A stretch of 64,000 bases of DNA from Triglochin maritima (Eukaryota > Streptophyta > Magnoliopsida > Alismatales > Juncaginaceae), in assembly GCA_963682175.1 (NCBI GenBank), contig OY821771.1, forward strand, positions 32,632,201 through 32,696,200, read 5' to 3'. Positions 10,385 through 23,199 of the stretch are shown one piece after another (the stretch's first letter is position 1; every line of letters begins with the position of its first letter). The position numbers and the translations under genes were made by a program. A model generated the notes under the pieces. It saw nothing but the letters and a program-made list of their open reading frames with translations, made no database searches and was not told the DNA's origin.

Positions 10385-10684
10385 TAGGGGAGAGCAAAAC
10401 CCGGTCCGGTCCGGGTTTTTGGACCGGACCAGACCGGTCGGTCCGGGTTCGGTCCGGAAAATGTTGGTTCGATCCGGTCCGGTCCGGGTTTCGGTCCGGG
10501 AAGTTTGGGTTCGGTCCGGTCCGGTCCGGTCCGGACCGGTCTTTTTTTTGTTTTTTCTTTATAAAAATCCGGTTTTTGACCGGTCCGGTCCGGTCTTTGG
10601 TACACGAGCATCCTGTCCGGTCTTCGGTCCGGACCCCGGATAAAAATCCGGTCCGGTCCGGTCCGGACCGGATGCTCACCCCTA
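10385..10684. mobile_element. hAT-type MITE rich in GGTCC/GGACC
   Basis: A 300-bp element with terminal inverted repeats TAGGGGAGAGCA and TGCTCACCCCTA (one mismatch). It is flanked by a perfect 8-bp target duplication GCTACAAC (10377-10384 and 10685-10692), the hAT signature. The inside is nearly all CCGGTCCGGTCC-type repeats in both orientations, so the whole element can fold into a long GC-rich hairpin. The ORFs seen here in both strands (RSGPV-, PDRTG-rich) are repeat translations. It lies about 400 bp upstream of the host gene start. Confidence 0.85.
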
Positions 10685-10692
10685 GCTACAAC

Positions 10693-11079
10693 ATCTGGGT
10701 TGGCAATATGAACTACCTAAACAAGCTCTTTTTACTTATTCGAGTCATCGGCGTGGAGCCATATATGAGCTCTAAAATTATTTCAGATTGTATGATGTTT
10801 TGTCCGTTTTTCCGTGGTCCATAGCAAAGCTTTTTATTAATAAAATTTGCACTACTTACAATAAAATAATAATAATAATGGAACTTACGTGGCACGCATA
10901 TAAAAATCCCCCGAAAACATCACCACTAAACATGTAACACAAATATTACAAACTCCAGGGTGTTTATCGCACCAAGAAACATAAATACGTGACAAATCTC
11001 GATTTCAGTATTCCACGCCTCACCCCTCCCAAATCTCCGCTCTCCAAACCCTAGATTCCCCTCTCCGACGACCTCCTCT
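10693..11079 (+). promoter_or_regulatory. Presumed promoter and 5' UTR of the host gene
   Basis: AT-rich sequence turning C/T-rich near 11015-11079 (CCTCACCCCTCCC, CTCTCC), as common in plant 5' UTRs. I see no clear TATA box. The GGTCC MITE is directly upstream. Confidence 0.35.
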
Positions 11080-14000
11080 ATGGCCACCCTCTTCCCAACC
11101 TCGCTCTGCCTCCTCCTCTTCCTAGTCTCCTCGCTGCGCTCGCAGGCCCGGGTACGCTCTCCATCTCCCGGAACCCCCGATTTCACGATCGGGGCCTCGG
11201 ATTGAAGGGATCTGTGTTGATTTGTTTTTTTTTTGGTGTGGTTTGGTTGTTTCTGAAGGGGGATGGAGGCGGATCGGTTCTGTTCCTCGATGGCGCCGCG
11301 CAGAGGTACCTCCGGGATCGCCCCGAGGTGAGTTTTCGATATTGTGATTCGGTTTGGATCGGAAAGATTTGGAATTTTTCGGATTAGAGCTGTTTTGTGC
11401 GTGTTTGTTGTGTTGTGGTTGTTGATGATGATGCAAGGAAGTGAGCAAATCTAGTCGTTTGTGGTTTCGAGTGCACGAGAGCGTGGTTTAACTTGCCAAG
11501 GGTTGTGGATGTATTATCCAATTGATGGATTGGGAAGTAGTGATAGGCTCTTGAATAAGACGATTTAAAGATCGGAATTGAATCTTAGATGGTTAGATTT
11601 TCTTTTATATTAGTCATGCGTAAATTGATTATGTAAACGAAGTATTTTAAAAAGTAGTCAATAGTTCGAGGGTTAAGACTATTCATGGGAGGGAATTTGA
11701 ACATTTAAATTTTGTTTCAGAGGTCCTCCTCATAGCAGAATACTATGTTTTTTGTGACTGATATGTTATGGCTTCTGGAGGGTCTTCAAGTGTTTCATTG
11801 TGAGTGGTTAACCTATATCTTACGCCCAGTGCAAATAATGCTAGTGTTAGGAGTTGAAGTTCTACTAAAAAGAGAGCTTTTTAGTCTTGTACATGTATGT
11901 ATCATGATGCTGGCATTGGGCATATGTCCTTCGAACTTGGTTTTTTTTGAGTATATTGCCATAAATATTTTCATCGGGTGAATGATTTTTTTTGGAACAT
12001 AGATAGAATTAACTAAATTTATGTGTTTTTTACACCAATTAGGATTATTGAATTAGAATGACTGCTTAACCATAAGCTCTGTTGTTTTATGTTTGGAAAA
12101 TCCAATGACAATATGAATAATTAACAATTTGATTAGATGAGTTACTATGATTAGTATGTTTCCTCTATGAACCCGTTTATCTTAAGCTTATAACTTGACA
12201 TACAATGATGGTGTAGACATGTACTTTATTTATTCCTTAATGGTTAGGCACCACCTCTTTATTTTATTTGTGTCGTCTTGTGACATACACCTTACTTGTT
12301 GGTTGTTACTTCACTACAGAATATTCTTGTCTTGTAATACCTGTTCTTGTTTGAGCTGTCTATATTTTGGTTCAGATCAATTCATTGTCATCATCTGAAA
12401 TTGCCTCTATAATATCCGTGTTGCTTGGTTCTGCACCATCCTCTTTGCTCTCAGTTGAATCAGCTGCCAAGGTTTTCCATTAGTTCTACAACTTTTTCTA
12501 TAGATATTTGTTTCATATGTATGTAATTTTTGACCGACTCACTTCATCTGCAGTTGAATGAAGTCCTCTTGCCCAATCCATTTGAAAAACCCAGTGCTTT
12601 GCTAGTACTCGAAGTCAGGGGAACTGAAGGTCATATTAGTTTCATATAGATGCTCAACTTTTTCTTTCCCTTTTTCTTTTAAAAAGACATTTTTTTCCAG
12701 CTCCACTGAATGGCTGTAATTACATGGCATTCAAAGTTGGCTGTAATTATGTGTTTGATAATCATCTGATATTTCATAATCTCTTTCATCAGCTGCTCTT
12801 TCAAAGTTTGCTGGTGCTGAAACTCTTAATTACAAGATTCATGATTCATCTAATGTAGAGATTGAACTTTCAGGTACTTCCAACTTGTTATAGGAAAAAC
12901 CGGTTATGCTTACAATTGGTTGTCCTCTTCCATTTGAACCTTTAATAAATATCAGTAACATTTTTTTCCAGATGATGATATTTATGTTCTGTCTGTGGAT
13001 GAGCTTCTTGACTCCGTTGCCTGTTTGGACAAGGAGTTTGCAGATCTTGTAAGTACTGTTTGTAATTTGTAATTGAAGAAGCAACAATGCCATGTAGATT
13101 TAAACTTTGAGATTTTTTATATCTTATATTTACGCATACTTATGTAGGCACATTTGTTGGGAGGATCATATGTTGGCAGTATGGAGTCACTTGATGGACA
13201 CCTGTCTTTTACCTTGACTAGTGGCTCATCTCTGAACTTGCATGTTGCGAAGGTTCTCTTTTATTTTTATTACTCCTATGGCTAGATTTCTACTTCCCTA
13301 TATTTGGTTGTTTGTCGATTGCTTATATTTGCGGGCTACGTATAAATCTTGATTTGGCCTAACCAATTAGTGTTAATGTTAGTTTATTGAATTTTTGGGC
13401 CTTAATATGATGGAGAGCTTGGTCTCATTGGGGTTCAGATTTATCTGCATTCATGAAATCAATAAGGTTGCATTTGGATGTGGTATCAACAAGTTTTGTG
13501 GATTTTGCAATTGGCCAATTGGCGTGATCTACAAATCCCAAGATGTATAAATGATGTGATTTGTATTTACTATGTGTAGATGTGGGATGTGGGCCGTGCC
13601 GACGTTCGGCTACCATGCCCAATGTTTAGGGAACGCCTAGGCGATTGGGCCTGCCCAAAAGCCTAGGCGATTGTGCGGTCACCCAGAGTTGGGCGACCCA
13701 TTTTTCATTTTTCATTTATTTTTTTGTTTTAATTATAAAACAAATCAGAAAAAATCATAAAAATAAGAAAAAATACCCAAAAATTACAGAAACAAAGATT
13801 ATATGTTTGGACTTAAAAAAAGAAAAAACTTAAATCACTTACTAAGGTATTTATATGATTGGAAGAGATGAATGTGCATCTTAAATAAAAAAAACGGAGG
13901 GTCAAGATTTCATCTCACCAAATACCCCCCATCATATATAACTCATCTCCTCAAATCCTAATATCAAAACAAAAGGTGACGGCTACCCTCTCTCCTCCTA

Positions 14001-17000
14001 GCACCACCTTCTCCTACTTTCCTAGTACCACCTCCAACTCCGGTGTTGTTGCTCCGGCGTCACTAACGGCGGCAGCACCACCTCCGGCGTCACTAGCGGC
14101 GGCATCAACACCTCCAGCATCGTTGCTCCGGCGAAAGGAGGGAGGAAGAAGGCCTCTGTGCTGTCAACATCACATGTCACCTAGGCGAATCGCTTGGTCG
14201 CCTAGGCGATAACACAACCTGCACACAAGGTGTGCGGGTGGTCGCCTAGGTGACCACCAGCAGGGGCGGTCGCCTAGGCGACCGCCCACCTGAACACTGA
14301 CCGTGCTGACATGACATGGTAGCTAATCCCCGGCACGAGACGACCCAGAGCCATGCCGGATCCGGTGCGGGTTGGGTTGATTTTTTTTTGGTTGGGTTAG
14401 GTGTTGAATTAAGTATACAATCACAATTTAGTTAAATAAAACACGAACACAATTTTATTTTCCCCCAAGGTAACCAATTTATTTATGAGAATTGTTAATT
14501 CAATTCGAGAAACAATATATTGGTTACATATAAAATGCCCGAAGGTTAACTAAACCTAACGAGTAATGAAAAACACGTAATGAGTATTAGGAAAAAAATA
14601 CTCCTTAAACAAAGTAATTTAGTTAATTTTTCTTCAATATTCGCCGTCATCGTCGCTGTTGTCGTGAATAATCATGTTCTACTTTCTATCCGCAGCGTTG
14701 AACCAATCTTTCATACATACGTTAATCTCGATGGATTTATCGGACAAGCTTTGCCTGTTGTAGGACAATACCCACTTACCTGCACTAAAATCAGCTTTCG
14801 ACGCCACAGTTGACTCCGTAATACATAATAAGCCGCGCCATCAAATAGACTAGTGGAAACCTACTTGAGTTTTTTTTCCACCAGTCTAAAACATTAAAAC
14901 ATTTTAACTTGCAGTACTTAAGTAAATTTTAGTGTTTAGATATGCAGGTAATTCATTTTCGGTCTCAGTTTCCACAAATTTAGCATTTTTCTTAAATTAA
15001 CCAATTCCATTTCGAGTCGTCATTTAAATCAACTGCAGTTGGAGGTGGTTGTGATGATAAACTAGTAACATTTGAATCCATTTGTCTATTTAGTCTTTCA
15101 TATTCTTTAAAATAATTTATTAAAAAGACCTACATTTATCTACATGGTTTTGAAAATTTACATAATTCATATTTTCGTAAATTTGTTTCAAGTAACTTTT
15201 AAACCAATAATTTTAAATCTAGGATTCATAATAAAAGCTAAACAAAAGCTAAGTGGATGATGATTCCAATATTTATTAAACTTAACCTACATTACTGTTA
15301 AAATGTCATAAAAATCAGGATTTTCCTTATGTTTCGCAAATACTTTTGTAATTGGACGTATTTCCTAAATAAATATGTTAGAGTTCGGGTAATATTGTCC
15401 ACTTAATCTTCTAGTGAAGGTAAAAAAGGTTTTAAAAAAGCTAACATAATGGTACAAATTTCCCATTCTTGGTTTGTTAAATTACTTCATTTTGTTTTTA
15501 ATTATAAAAAGTTTGAATTGCAAGATAATAATCAACACAAGATTTTAATATTTTATAGGTAGAATTTTATCTATAGGGAACATATAATTTAATTTTCCCA
15601 TGTTTAACAGCATTATATACCCAATATTATCTAAATTCCTGATATCTAGATGTACTACTACAACCTACAAAGACAATTGCATTCGTAACATTTCTAAGTA
15701 TGATTTAATTATTTAGAGTTAATCTTATACTACCAAGTTCAAAGTATGACAAACACATTTGATGTGAAAAAGTGAACCATATACATGCGGTTTATAATAA
15801 CTTATAAGTATTTTTATTGTTGCACTGTTATTAGTAGCATTATAAAATGCAATTGTACAAATTTTATTTTCAAAAAAATTAACTTCTATGACATTTTTAA
15901 TGTAATTAAATATAATTTTGTAGTGTGATTGCAAAATAGGTAATTTTTTTTATTTATTTAACAACCCGTAATCATCTAGATAATGAGCAGTTATGCAACA
16001 ATAAGGATAATTATTTGGACCAGTCCAAACATTACCAGTTAATGCTACCTTATTGTTCATTTCAAAAAAAACTAATCATGCTTATTTTTTGTTTTTCGAA
16101 TGTATCAAATTTAACATAAAAGTTTTTTAGAAAATGGTTTAAATTTAGGATTATGATATAAAATTGCTGTCCTTAGAAATTCAAATTCACATGTGCTAAA
16201 TGTTAGTTTATCTTTACTATGAAATCAAAAATTATTTCTCTACCTTTAATTAGGCAATATTTACGAAATAATAAATGTCCACTAGTTGTCTAAAATAGAT
16301 TGACTTGAATCCATTTCTGACCCATGATTAATTTTTACTTTACATATTTTTAAATGTCTACCTAAAGGACCGATTTCTCCACTTGACCTACTCGAATATA
16401 CATGACCACAATATTTACAAGTAGCAGTTATTTTACCGGTTTTATCTCTACTTTCTCCAAAAAAATTTCATACTGAGCTAGTTTTTTTCTAAAACCGGGA
16501 GTAGTTTTTTGTGGTGTATAATAGGAATGGATTGTACGGGATCATTATTTTCAGAGTATGATGTTCAAGCCATGCAAATTAGTAAATATGGAAAGAAAAA
16601 AACTTATTTTTTATTATAAAAGATAACGTCAGAAAACCTGCGAAATGAAGAACGAAGTCGCGAAAAAAGCGATCAGTGGTCTGCTTGTAGTTTTAGACTT
16701 CACGTTTTAGCTCAAACTCAACCCGTATCTACCAAAATCTAAGCAATTAGAGAGAGATTGGAGAAGATTAGATAATATTGGAAGAGTTAGAGAGAATTGT
16801 GTGAATAAAATTAGAGGTTTTATATACGATAGGGAAGGGTAATTTAGGATTTTTTTAAAAATAAACAAAAAAACGCAACGGCTCTAAGAGCCGTTGGAAC
16901 AGTGCTGTGCCAGGCACGACACGACACGACGGCCGTTCCATTGGCCTGGCACGGCCCGACAAGTCTAACTATGTGTGGACAAACACATTACTTTAAAACA

Positions 17001-20000
17001 TTAACATTAGCTTAGTGCCTTAAAACAGACTCTCGCCTAGGTGAGGTAAGGAGGGTGTGGTGTATGCAACCCTACCAGTTACCACTGTAAAACGTTGAGG
17101 CCATTTCCAATTGACCCAATGATGCGAAATGCAACTGATCATCTGCGATTTCACAATAGATAAAAATACAAATCATTAGATAGTCATTTGATATAGTCCA
17201 TGATGCTCCAAATACCAAAAAACAACTTAATCTTTGACGCAATGGAAATGAACATAAACATGTTACTTTAAAACAATAACAAAAAAAATACAAGATATTT
17301 TATTAGTTTCACAATTTGGAATTGTATCCGAAGTCCAAACAATAAAAAACACATACTAATGTGCATAAAATCATGTTCGAAATGTAACATTAATATTTTG
17401 CATAAATATGAATGACTAAACTTAAACAAAGTTGTGTAGAATTTCGAAATTCCACTTCTCAGCATAGAATTTGGTTTTGACAAAATTTATATAGAGGTGG
17501 TAATGAAAGATTTACTAATTCAAACACAATCTCAACCAAACATGGTGGTTGCAAATGTGACACTTTGAAATTCCATGTTCAAGTGAAATTCCTGGTTGAA
17601 GTGAGTAGTCACGCAACCAAACACAACCGAAAAGATGAACATGTGCTTGTCATTCTAAAAGTTGTCTAACATTGGATAGAGTTATTAAAAAGTATTTTCT
17701 AATGTCGCTATCCTCTTTATTTGTATTGAGGACTTACTTTTCACCATTTCATTAAGAGCTAATATTGAATGGTGGTGCTTTGGTTCATATATGCATGTTA
17801 TCAATGTCCTTATGTATTGTCTCTGTAACTGAAATTGTTATACAGCAAGCAGATTTGAAGTTTGCACTTAGTCTTTCTTCCTTGGCGAGAGGTGTTAAAA
17901 AGGCTCTTGAGATGCACAAAGATTCCTCTGCAAGCATTGATGGTGCTCCTGCATTATTGAAGGGTGTCTTTACTGGAATCGAGGTAGTTTAATTATGGAT
18001 CTTATATATATATATATATATGTTACTCAGTATTGATTGATTAAAAAGAGAATCACAAGTTGTAATAGGCGATGCAAAAGGTTTAAATTGGTGATATAAT
18101 GTATCTTTCTCAAGGGGGCCTTCACAACATATAATCTGCAGAAACTAGTTGTGTAAGGCTTTTGCTAGTAGGTTGTTTTTGCACTAGAAAACTTCCACCC
18201 GTTTATTTGAGTCAGGCTTACTGATTAAGTTTTAACCTATTTATCTCATTCTCATGTAATAAGTTTGATTACTTGCAGTTACGGGGTACTTGGCTATTTT
18301 CTTAAGAAAAATAGAATGCAAGGCAGATATTGTATTTTACTATCATGTTTCTTTATGTATCCTTTATGCCTTGTTTAAAATGAATAACTAAAGCATGTAG
18401 CAGATCACCATTAGTTTAGGCATAAACTCAACTATTAGAGTCCCACTAAGCATTATGTGCATCCTAGTATTACCACTTTTATTTACAAAAGTATTTGCAA
18501 AGATGTGTAGTGGTGTAGCATCAGTGTTTTGTACAGAAATAAAAGTGATATTTTGTGCCAATTCAACAAGAATGGCATGCTCTTTTTTCCATTAAAGATT
18601 AATACGACATGCTCTTTTTTCCATTTGTTGCCTTTTGGGATCAGTCATGGTCTTATAGACTCAACCAAAAGTCTAGAAGAATTTGATGGTTCATCCAAAT
18701 GTGTAAAAAATCATAGTATGCGTAACTAGTGGAAGCTAGAGCAAATGTGCTAGCGATGCTTGTATGTGATTTTGTATTGTTGTTTCTCCGTTGTTTTTGT
18801 TATTATAACTTCCATGTAAATCAGTATTTGCACCCTTGATTTTACGATACCCAGTCTTAGTTAAGTTCCTACTATGCTGCCCCATTTTTGTCTTTGCCTA
18901 CACTCTACATCTAAACAATTTTTGGTTAAAGGGTCATTTTCTGAGTTCACCTTGTTAAACTCCTGCCATTTAGTTTTCCCACACTTGGGAGATGAGGGTA
19001 AAGATATTTGTTTTTCCACTATTTATTTACATGTGTAAAATTTCTTAATGTCAAATTGTTCAAGTCTAGGTTGTCCTTGATGTGAATTTCACTCATTTGC
19101 TTAAATGTGTTTCAACCTTTGAAAATGGTTGAACTGGATAAGTGTTATACTCAACCGTCTTCTTTTGCTGGATTGTTTCATGTTTGTTTCAATATTGGCC
19201 TAAATTGTCTCTCTGACAGGCATTGAATGATGTCAGTGTTGAAGCCGCCGACAAGGGGTTAGAATTGCTTCAAATGACTTTGTCTAATTTATTTGCTCTT
19301 CTTCAAAAGCAACACAGAGGTCGGATTATCTTTCTCAGCTTCAGTTTGTCTGCTTTTCTCATGTTGGTTTCTTTAATGAGAATCCAAAAAACCAATTAAC
19401 GTGCCATTTTTTTAATACACCTTAATAATCTGAAAAACAGTCTTGAAGTTTGAATTTGGGAATTTTTCTTATTTCAAAGCTCCTTAGTTTGAGAGGCGAA
19501 TGCCAATTGGCTATTTAGCAAGCACAATGATGAAATATGAATGATGATTTCCCTCTATCCTTCAGAAATTAGTAATGCTTTCATATTTGGTTAATATTTT
19601 TGTGCCTTTTTGGTAAATTGTACACAGTATCAAATTTTATACATTGGTATTCCACATTTTTGTTGTCAAATATTCCTTTACATTATGTTGTCATCATCAC
19701 CTTAAAAGTAATGCTAACTTTTCTTTGTTAATATAGGGAAGTTCGTTGGTGTTGTGTTGTTTGACAAGCAATCTTCTAACGAATCTATGTCGATAATTAA
19801 TGTGAAATACCCGTCTCGGGTTTCACGCCTGTTGGAAGATGTGGGAGATGTTAAAGTGATCTTTCCAGCTATTTTGTTAGTTCGAACAAGTCTTGCTTGG
19901 ATCACCGGGATCATTCTTATTGTGGCAACACTTATGGGAGTAAGTTGCAATAGTTATAGTTGAATCCATAAAAGATCTTTTAATGTTAATCTATTCCAAT

Positions 20001-20511
20001 TTTTTAATGACAGATATACATATATAACCTTTTTTGTATTCTTTTGTTGTATCATCCTTATTTAAGATGGATTTCTGCATCAATTGTGGAATATTGGATC
20101 AAAATAATTAACCAAAACAGTAAGCCTTGCATTTTAAAAAAATAAAATCATTCAGCATGCTTTTTTGCACGTCCTATTTCTATTTGGATTTTGAAGATCT
20201 CATAGTAATAGCTAGGGTTCCAAGTGTGAAGAACTCTTGGCATGATTATTGTAAAACGATTTTAGATCCACAAATATTTAACTATCTCTGAATATCGTTG
20301 CTTGTTTGCTGTATTTAGGAAACAAGCTTCACTACTTATTTGTTATTGAAATTTTATTTTCACGAAACTAGTTCAGGAACTCACGACAATTTTTTATTAT
20401 TCAGCAATCTGTCAGCTGTGACCTATTACTTTACCCTTGCAGGTCTACCTTCTACTCAACATGCCCCTCACAAGAGATACCCTTCTGTATGCCAATGTCA
20501 AACTTGACTAA
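11080..20511 (+). CDS. Single-pass (type I) membrane protein, plant family, 11 exons
   Basis: Exons, by GT-AG sites and unbroken phase: 11080-11151, 11259-11327, 12376-12471, 12554-12629, 12793-12873, 12972-13048, 13148-13252, 17846-17983, 19220-19319, 19737-19939, 20443-20511. They total 1086 bp, or 361 residues. Residues 1-23 are a signal peptide (LLLFLVSS core). About 24-320 would be luminal. About 325-345 is one membrane segment (WITGIILIVATLMG). The tail ends L-L-Y-A-N-V-K-L-D. The start is the first ATG after a C/T-rich leader and begins a clean signal peptide. From memory it resembles the conserved, uncharacterised plant family labelled DUF7794, with a loose topological likeness to V-ATPase accessory subunit Ac45/S1. 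I claim neither as proven. Intron 7 is 4.6 kb because a hAT element sits in it. The frame has no lesions, so the gene is probably active. Confidence 0.8.
13625..14305. repeat. CGCCTAGGCG-palindrome element nested in the hAT
   Basis: Multiple CGCCTAGGCG palindromes occur at both ends (AACGCCTAGGCG on the left; GGTCGCCTAGGCGACC and related on the right). The outer ends read TGTTTAGG and, reversed, TGTTCAGG, which suggests a MITE inserted into the hAT subterminal region. I could not settle the target duplication, so the edges are approximate. The ORF at 13976-14212 is Ala/Pro/Ser-rich repeat translation. Confidence 0.5.
14620..16480 (-). pseudogene. hAT transposase, decayed
   Basis: Read on the minus strand. 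Near 16440-16340 the translation shows a BED-type zinc finger, C-K-Y-C...G-R-H-L-K-I-C, the DNA-binding start of hAT transposases. At 15934-15725 an open stretch includes L-F-H-I-K-C-V-C-H-T-L-N-L-V-V, a hallmark of the hAT core. Near 14810-14660 comes the C-terminal dimerisation motif, V-A-S-K-A-D-F-S-A-G...S-L-S...K-D-W-F. Stops and frame changes occur throughout, so no active enzyme is made. The domain order matches a normal hAT transposase. Confidence 0.75.
18003..18021. repeat. TA microsatellite
   Basis: A short (TA)n run in intron 8 of the host gene. Confidence 0.8.
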
Positions 20512-22140
20512 TTCCTATGGATATAGATCCAGGTGAGAGAGCCTCCTTTCTGTATGCTTCTTCCTCAATTTGGATTTACCATCTTGAGCTCCCTTTCATT
20601 TGTGTTGCTAAACTGTGCAGTTGAATGTCAATCTTTCCAGCTTGTAAAGTTTGAAAATTTTAAAATAAATGAATACACTTGGCTATAGGGGTGTAATCGA
20701 TCTCTAAACGAGCGATCCGAGCCTGCTCAAGATTGGCTCGTTAAGGGTTTCGAGCGGAAAATTCTGCTCGTGCTCGGTTCGACCTGCTCGCGAGCGGCTC
20801 ACGAGCGGCTTGTTAACCTGAATCTTTTTTTGTTGTATTGAATTGCTAATAATGTTGTCCTAACAATTAAATTATAAGATTACTTAAGACAAATATAATA
20901 ATAGTTACTAACATAATTTTAAAATTAACACCTAAAATAAACACAATCTTATAAATTATACGACAACATCAACATCTTATAAATAAGATTATACACTTAG
21001 ATCATACAAAATCAACAAAATCTTAAAATCAAACACAATCTCTTCAATTACAGGACAACTCACAACATCAACATCTTATAAATAAGATCATCCACCTGAC
21101 TCAAACCTTAATTTATTTGAACTTTTGGTGTAGAAAAGAATGAGAAAAAGAAAAGAAATAATAATAATAATAATGGAAAACGAAAAATTTAAGACTAATA
21201 AGGTTTTGATTCTTATGAGTATTTTGGTTTGGTTTGTTAAATGGATTGTTGTGTTTGGTAAATTAGTTTATTAAATGAGTTTAATACTTAACCGATTGGG
21301 TAATTGGATAGAATATTCATGTTAATCAAATAATTAGATATAGTAATCAGGTTTCGAGCGATAAATGAGCGAGCACCGAGCGAGCATCGAGCGAGCGGGG
21401 TATGCTCGTGCTCGGCTCGTTTCTTATCGATCCGAGCAACTTCGAGCAAAATCGGAGCAAAATCGAGCGAACATCGAGCGATCTATCGATCCCGAGCAGA
21501 ACTTGACAGCCCTACTTGGCTATGAGTTGATCTGTTACAAGAGAGCCAGCAGTGAAGTTCGTTAAGCATATGGTGTCGGTGATAGAAACGCCATGAGAAC
21601 CTATTTTCAGGATACACATTTATGTGTATGCAACCTATGTCATCTTTTGTAGCTGAAATTACGGAATCAAACGTGCTGGTCTGAAGCTTATTTGTTCTTT
21701 TATAATCTTCGGTGTTGTTGAGCTGATCCCTACTTTTACGGGAAGGGCTTGATGATAACGATCAAGGAGCAGCATACACATGTTTGTACTACTTTGCTGG
21801 AAGCCGATGCATTTATTCGTGTGCAATAATTTTCTTAATTTATATGACACCTCTCACATCATCATGGTTCGACTTCATCAGTCTACATGACGAGGAAATA
21901 ATAGTCGTACTTCGCTGGAAGCCGATGTATTTATTCGTTATGGCTGTTGACGATGTTTGTGTGATGAGGTAATTTTAGAGGCAGTGTGAAGTTCGATTGG
22001 ACAAATTTAAAAATGCAACTGTTTTATCTCACGGTTTTACAAATAAATTCGGCTGCTTTTTCTCAATTCTAGTGGCGTAATTGACTTGGATTTGTATTTG
22101 TATTGAATATTGAAAGATTGTTTCTAATAAAGCATGTTTG
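20512..22140 (+). other. 3' flank / probable 3' UTR of the host gene
   Basis: Follows the stop codon at 20509-20511. A donor-like CAG|GTGAGA near 20532 and an acceptor-like TGTGCAG near 20620 suggest a 3'-UTR intron. An AATAAA at 22126-22131 could be the poly(A) signal. The region contains the hAT-type element at 20686-21514. Confidence 0.4.
20686..21514. mobile_element. hAT-type non-autonomous element, GAGCGA-rich
   Basis: 829 bp flanked by a perfect 8-bp duplication CTTGGCTA (20678-20685 and 21515-21522). The ends are TAGGGGTGT and, reversed, TAGGGCTGT. Both subterminal regions are dense in GCTCG/CGAGC (e.g. GAGCGATCCGAGC), the middle is AT-rich, and no transposase is seen. It lies in the 3' flank of the host gene and could affect its 3' UTR. 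Confidence 0.85.
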
Positions 22141-22198
22141 GATGTGAGAAATAAGAGTTCTTAATCCTTATGTGGAGTATAGACGATACCTTAATAAT

Positions 22199-22815
22199 AC
22201 GAAGTTCTTGGAAACAAACAAATTGTAATTTTTGTGACCCAGAATAATAAAATATTTGCTGAAATCATGTCAAATCATTTGTTCACAGTTTGGGAATGAT
22301 TTCTATTCGTTAATGCGTATATAGAGAATCAGAGATGTTATAGTGATTGAAAAACATGGCATTTGCAAGGGCTGTCAAATTCCACTAAGAACTTGCTTGT
22401 GGCGCGGCTCAATAAATAATGAGCAGAGTACGAGTAATGTCCTACTTGCTTGAACTCGGGCTCGTCCACACTGTCAAATACTTTAACTCTAATAATTTCA
22501 AATCTCATGTTCACAATTTGAGAATGAATTCACTCATTGAAGCATAGAAATACTTGTTAACAATAGGAAGTCCTTGGAAACAAATAAATTGTAATTTTTT
22601 GTGACGGAGAAAAATAAAATACTTGCTGTTAAACAATTGGGAATGATTTTTATGCTTCAATGAGTATGAACTAGCATAAAAATTAAAGATATTGTAATCA
22701 CATGAAAAAAAATACGGTATTTGCGAGGGCTGTCTAATTTTTCTCGAAATTCGTTCCTGGCTTAGCTCGGCAAATAAACGAGCAGAGCGCAAGCGATGCC
22801 CTTCACGGCTCAACT
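22199..22815. repeat. Diverged tandem duplication, about 360-bp period
   Basis: Two copies (about 22199-22455 and 22560-22815) share, in order, CTTGGAAACAAA, TTGTAATTTTTTGTGAC, GGGAATGATTT, GCGAGGGCTGTC and ACGAGCAGAG. Fragments of the same GAGC-rich theme suggest old hAT relics. I see nothing coding between 22140 and 23200. Confidence 0.55.
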
Positions 22816-23199
22816 ACATCCTCAGTGTTTTTAACCCTAATATTAGTGCTACATTATTATTATTTAATCTACTCTACCCACGTGCTATTTTTCATTAGCG
22901 AGGCGAATATCTTTATTGATATGGATATTGAATTTGAATGATTTTGATATGTATTTTGTGGCCATGGAAACAAGTAGAACTCTTTTGCTTTTACTTCCAT
23001 ATACGTTTATGTATATATGTTTTGCTTTTATTTCCATATATATTAGGGTTAAAAAATGAAATTTGGTTTAACAATCCATACACTATACAAATTGGATAAA
23101 AGCTACTATATATCATGCATGAGTTATAGGAATTCTTTTTAAAATAATATTTTTTTTTAATTTTTTTTGTCAAAATAAACATTATTTAAAAGTAATTTT

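Larger units (their letters stand above)
13577..16967 (-). mobile_element. hAT transposon in intron 7 of the host gene
   Basis: A 3.4-kb element with a perfect 8-bp target duplication ACTATGTG (13569-13576 and 16968-16975). Its imperfect inverted ends start TAGAtgTGggatGTGGGCCGTGCC on the left and, reversed, TAGACTTGTCGGGCCGTGCC on the right. It carries a decayed transposase on the minus strand and a nested CGCCTAGGCG-rich insertion near its left end. It lies antisense to the host gene inside an intron. Confidence 0.85.

Noticed and set aside
10329..10679. Arg/Ser/Gly/Pro/Val-rich ORFs on both strands
   Set aside because: Translation of GGTCC repeats inside a MITE.
13501..13525. GCAATTGGCCAATTGGCG, similar to the LTR palindromes
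   Set aside because: Not a paired site and lacks the ACCGCC arms; chance likeness in host intron sequence.
13976..14212. 78-residue Ala/Pro/Ser-rich ORF
   Set aside because: Low-complexity translation inside a nested repeat; no start context or homology.
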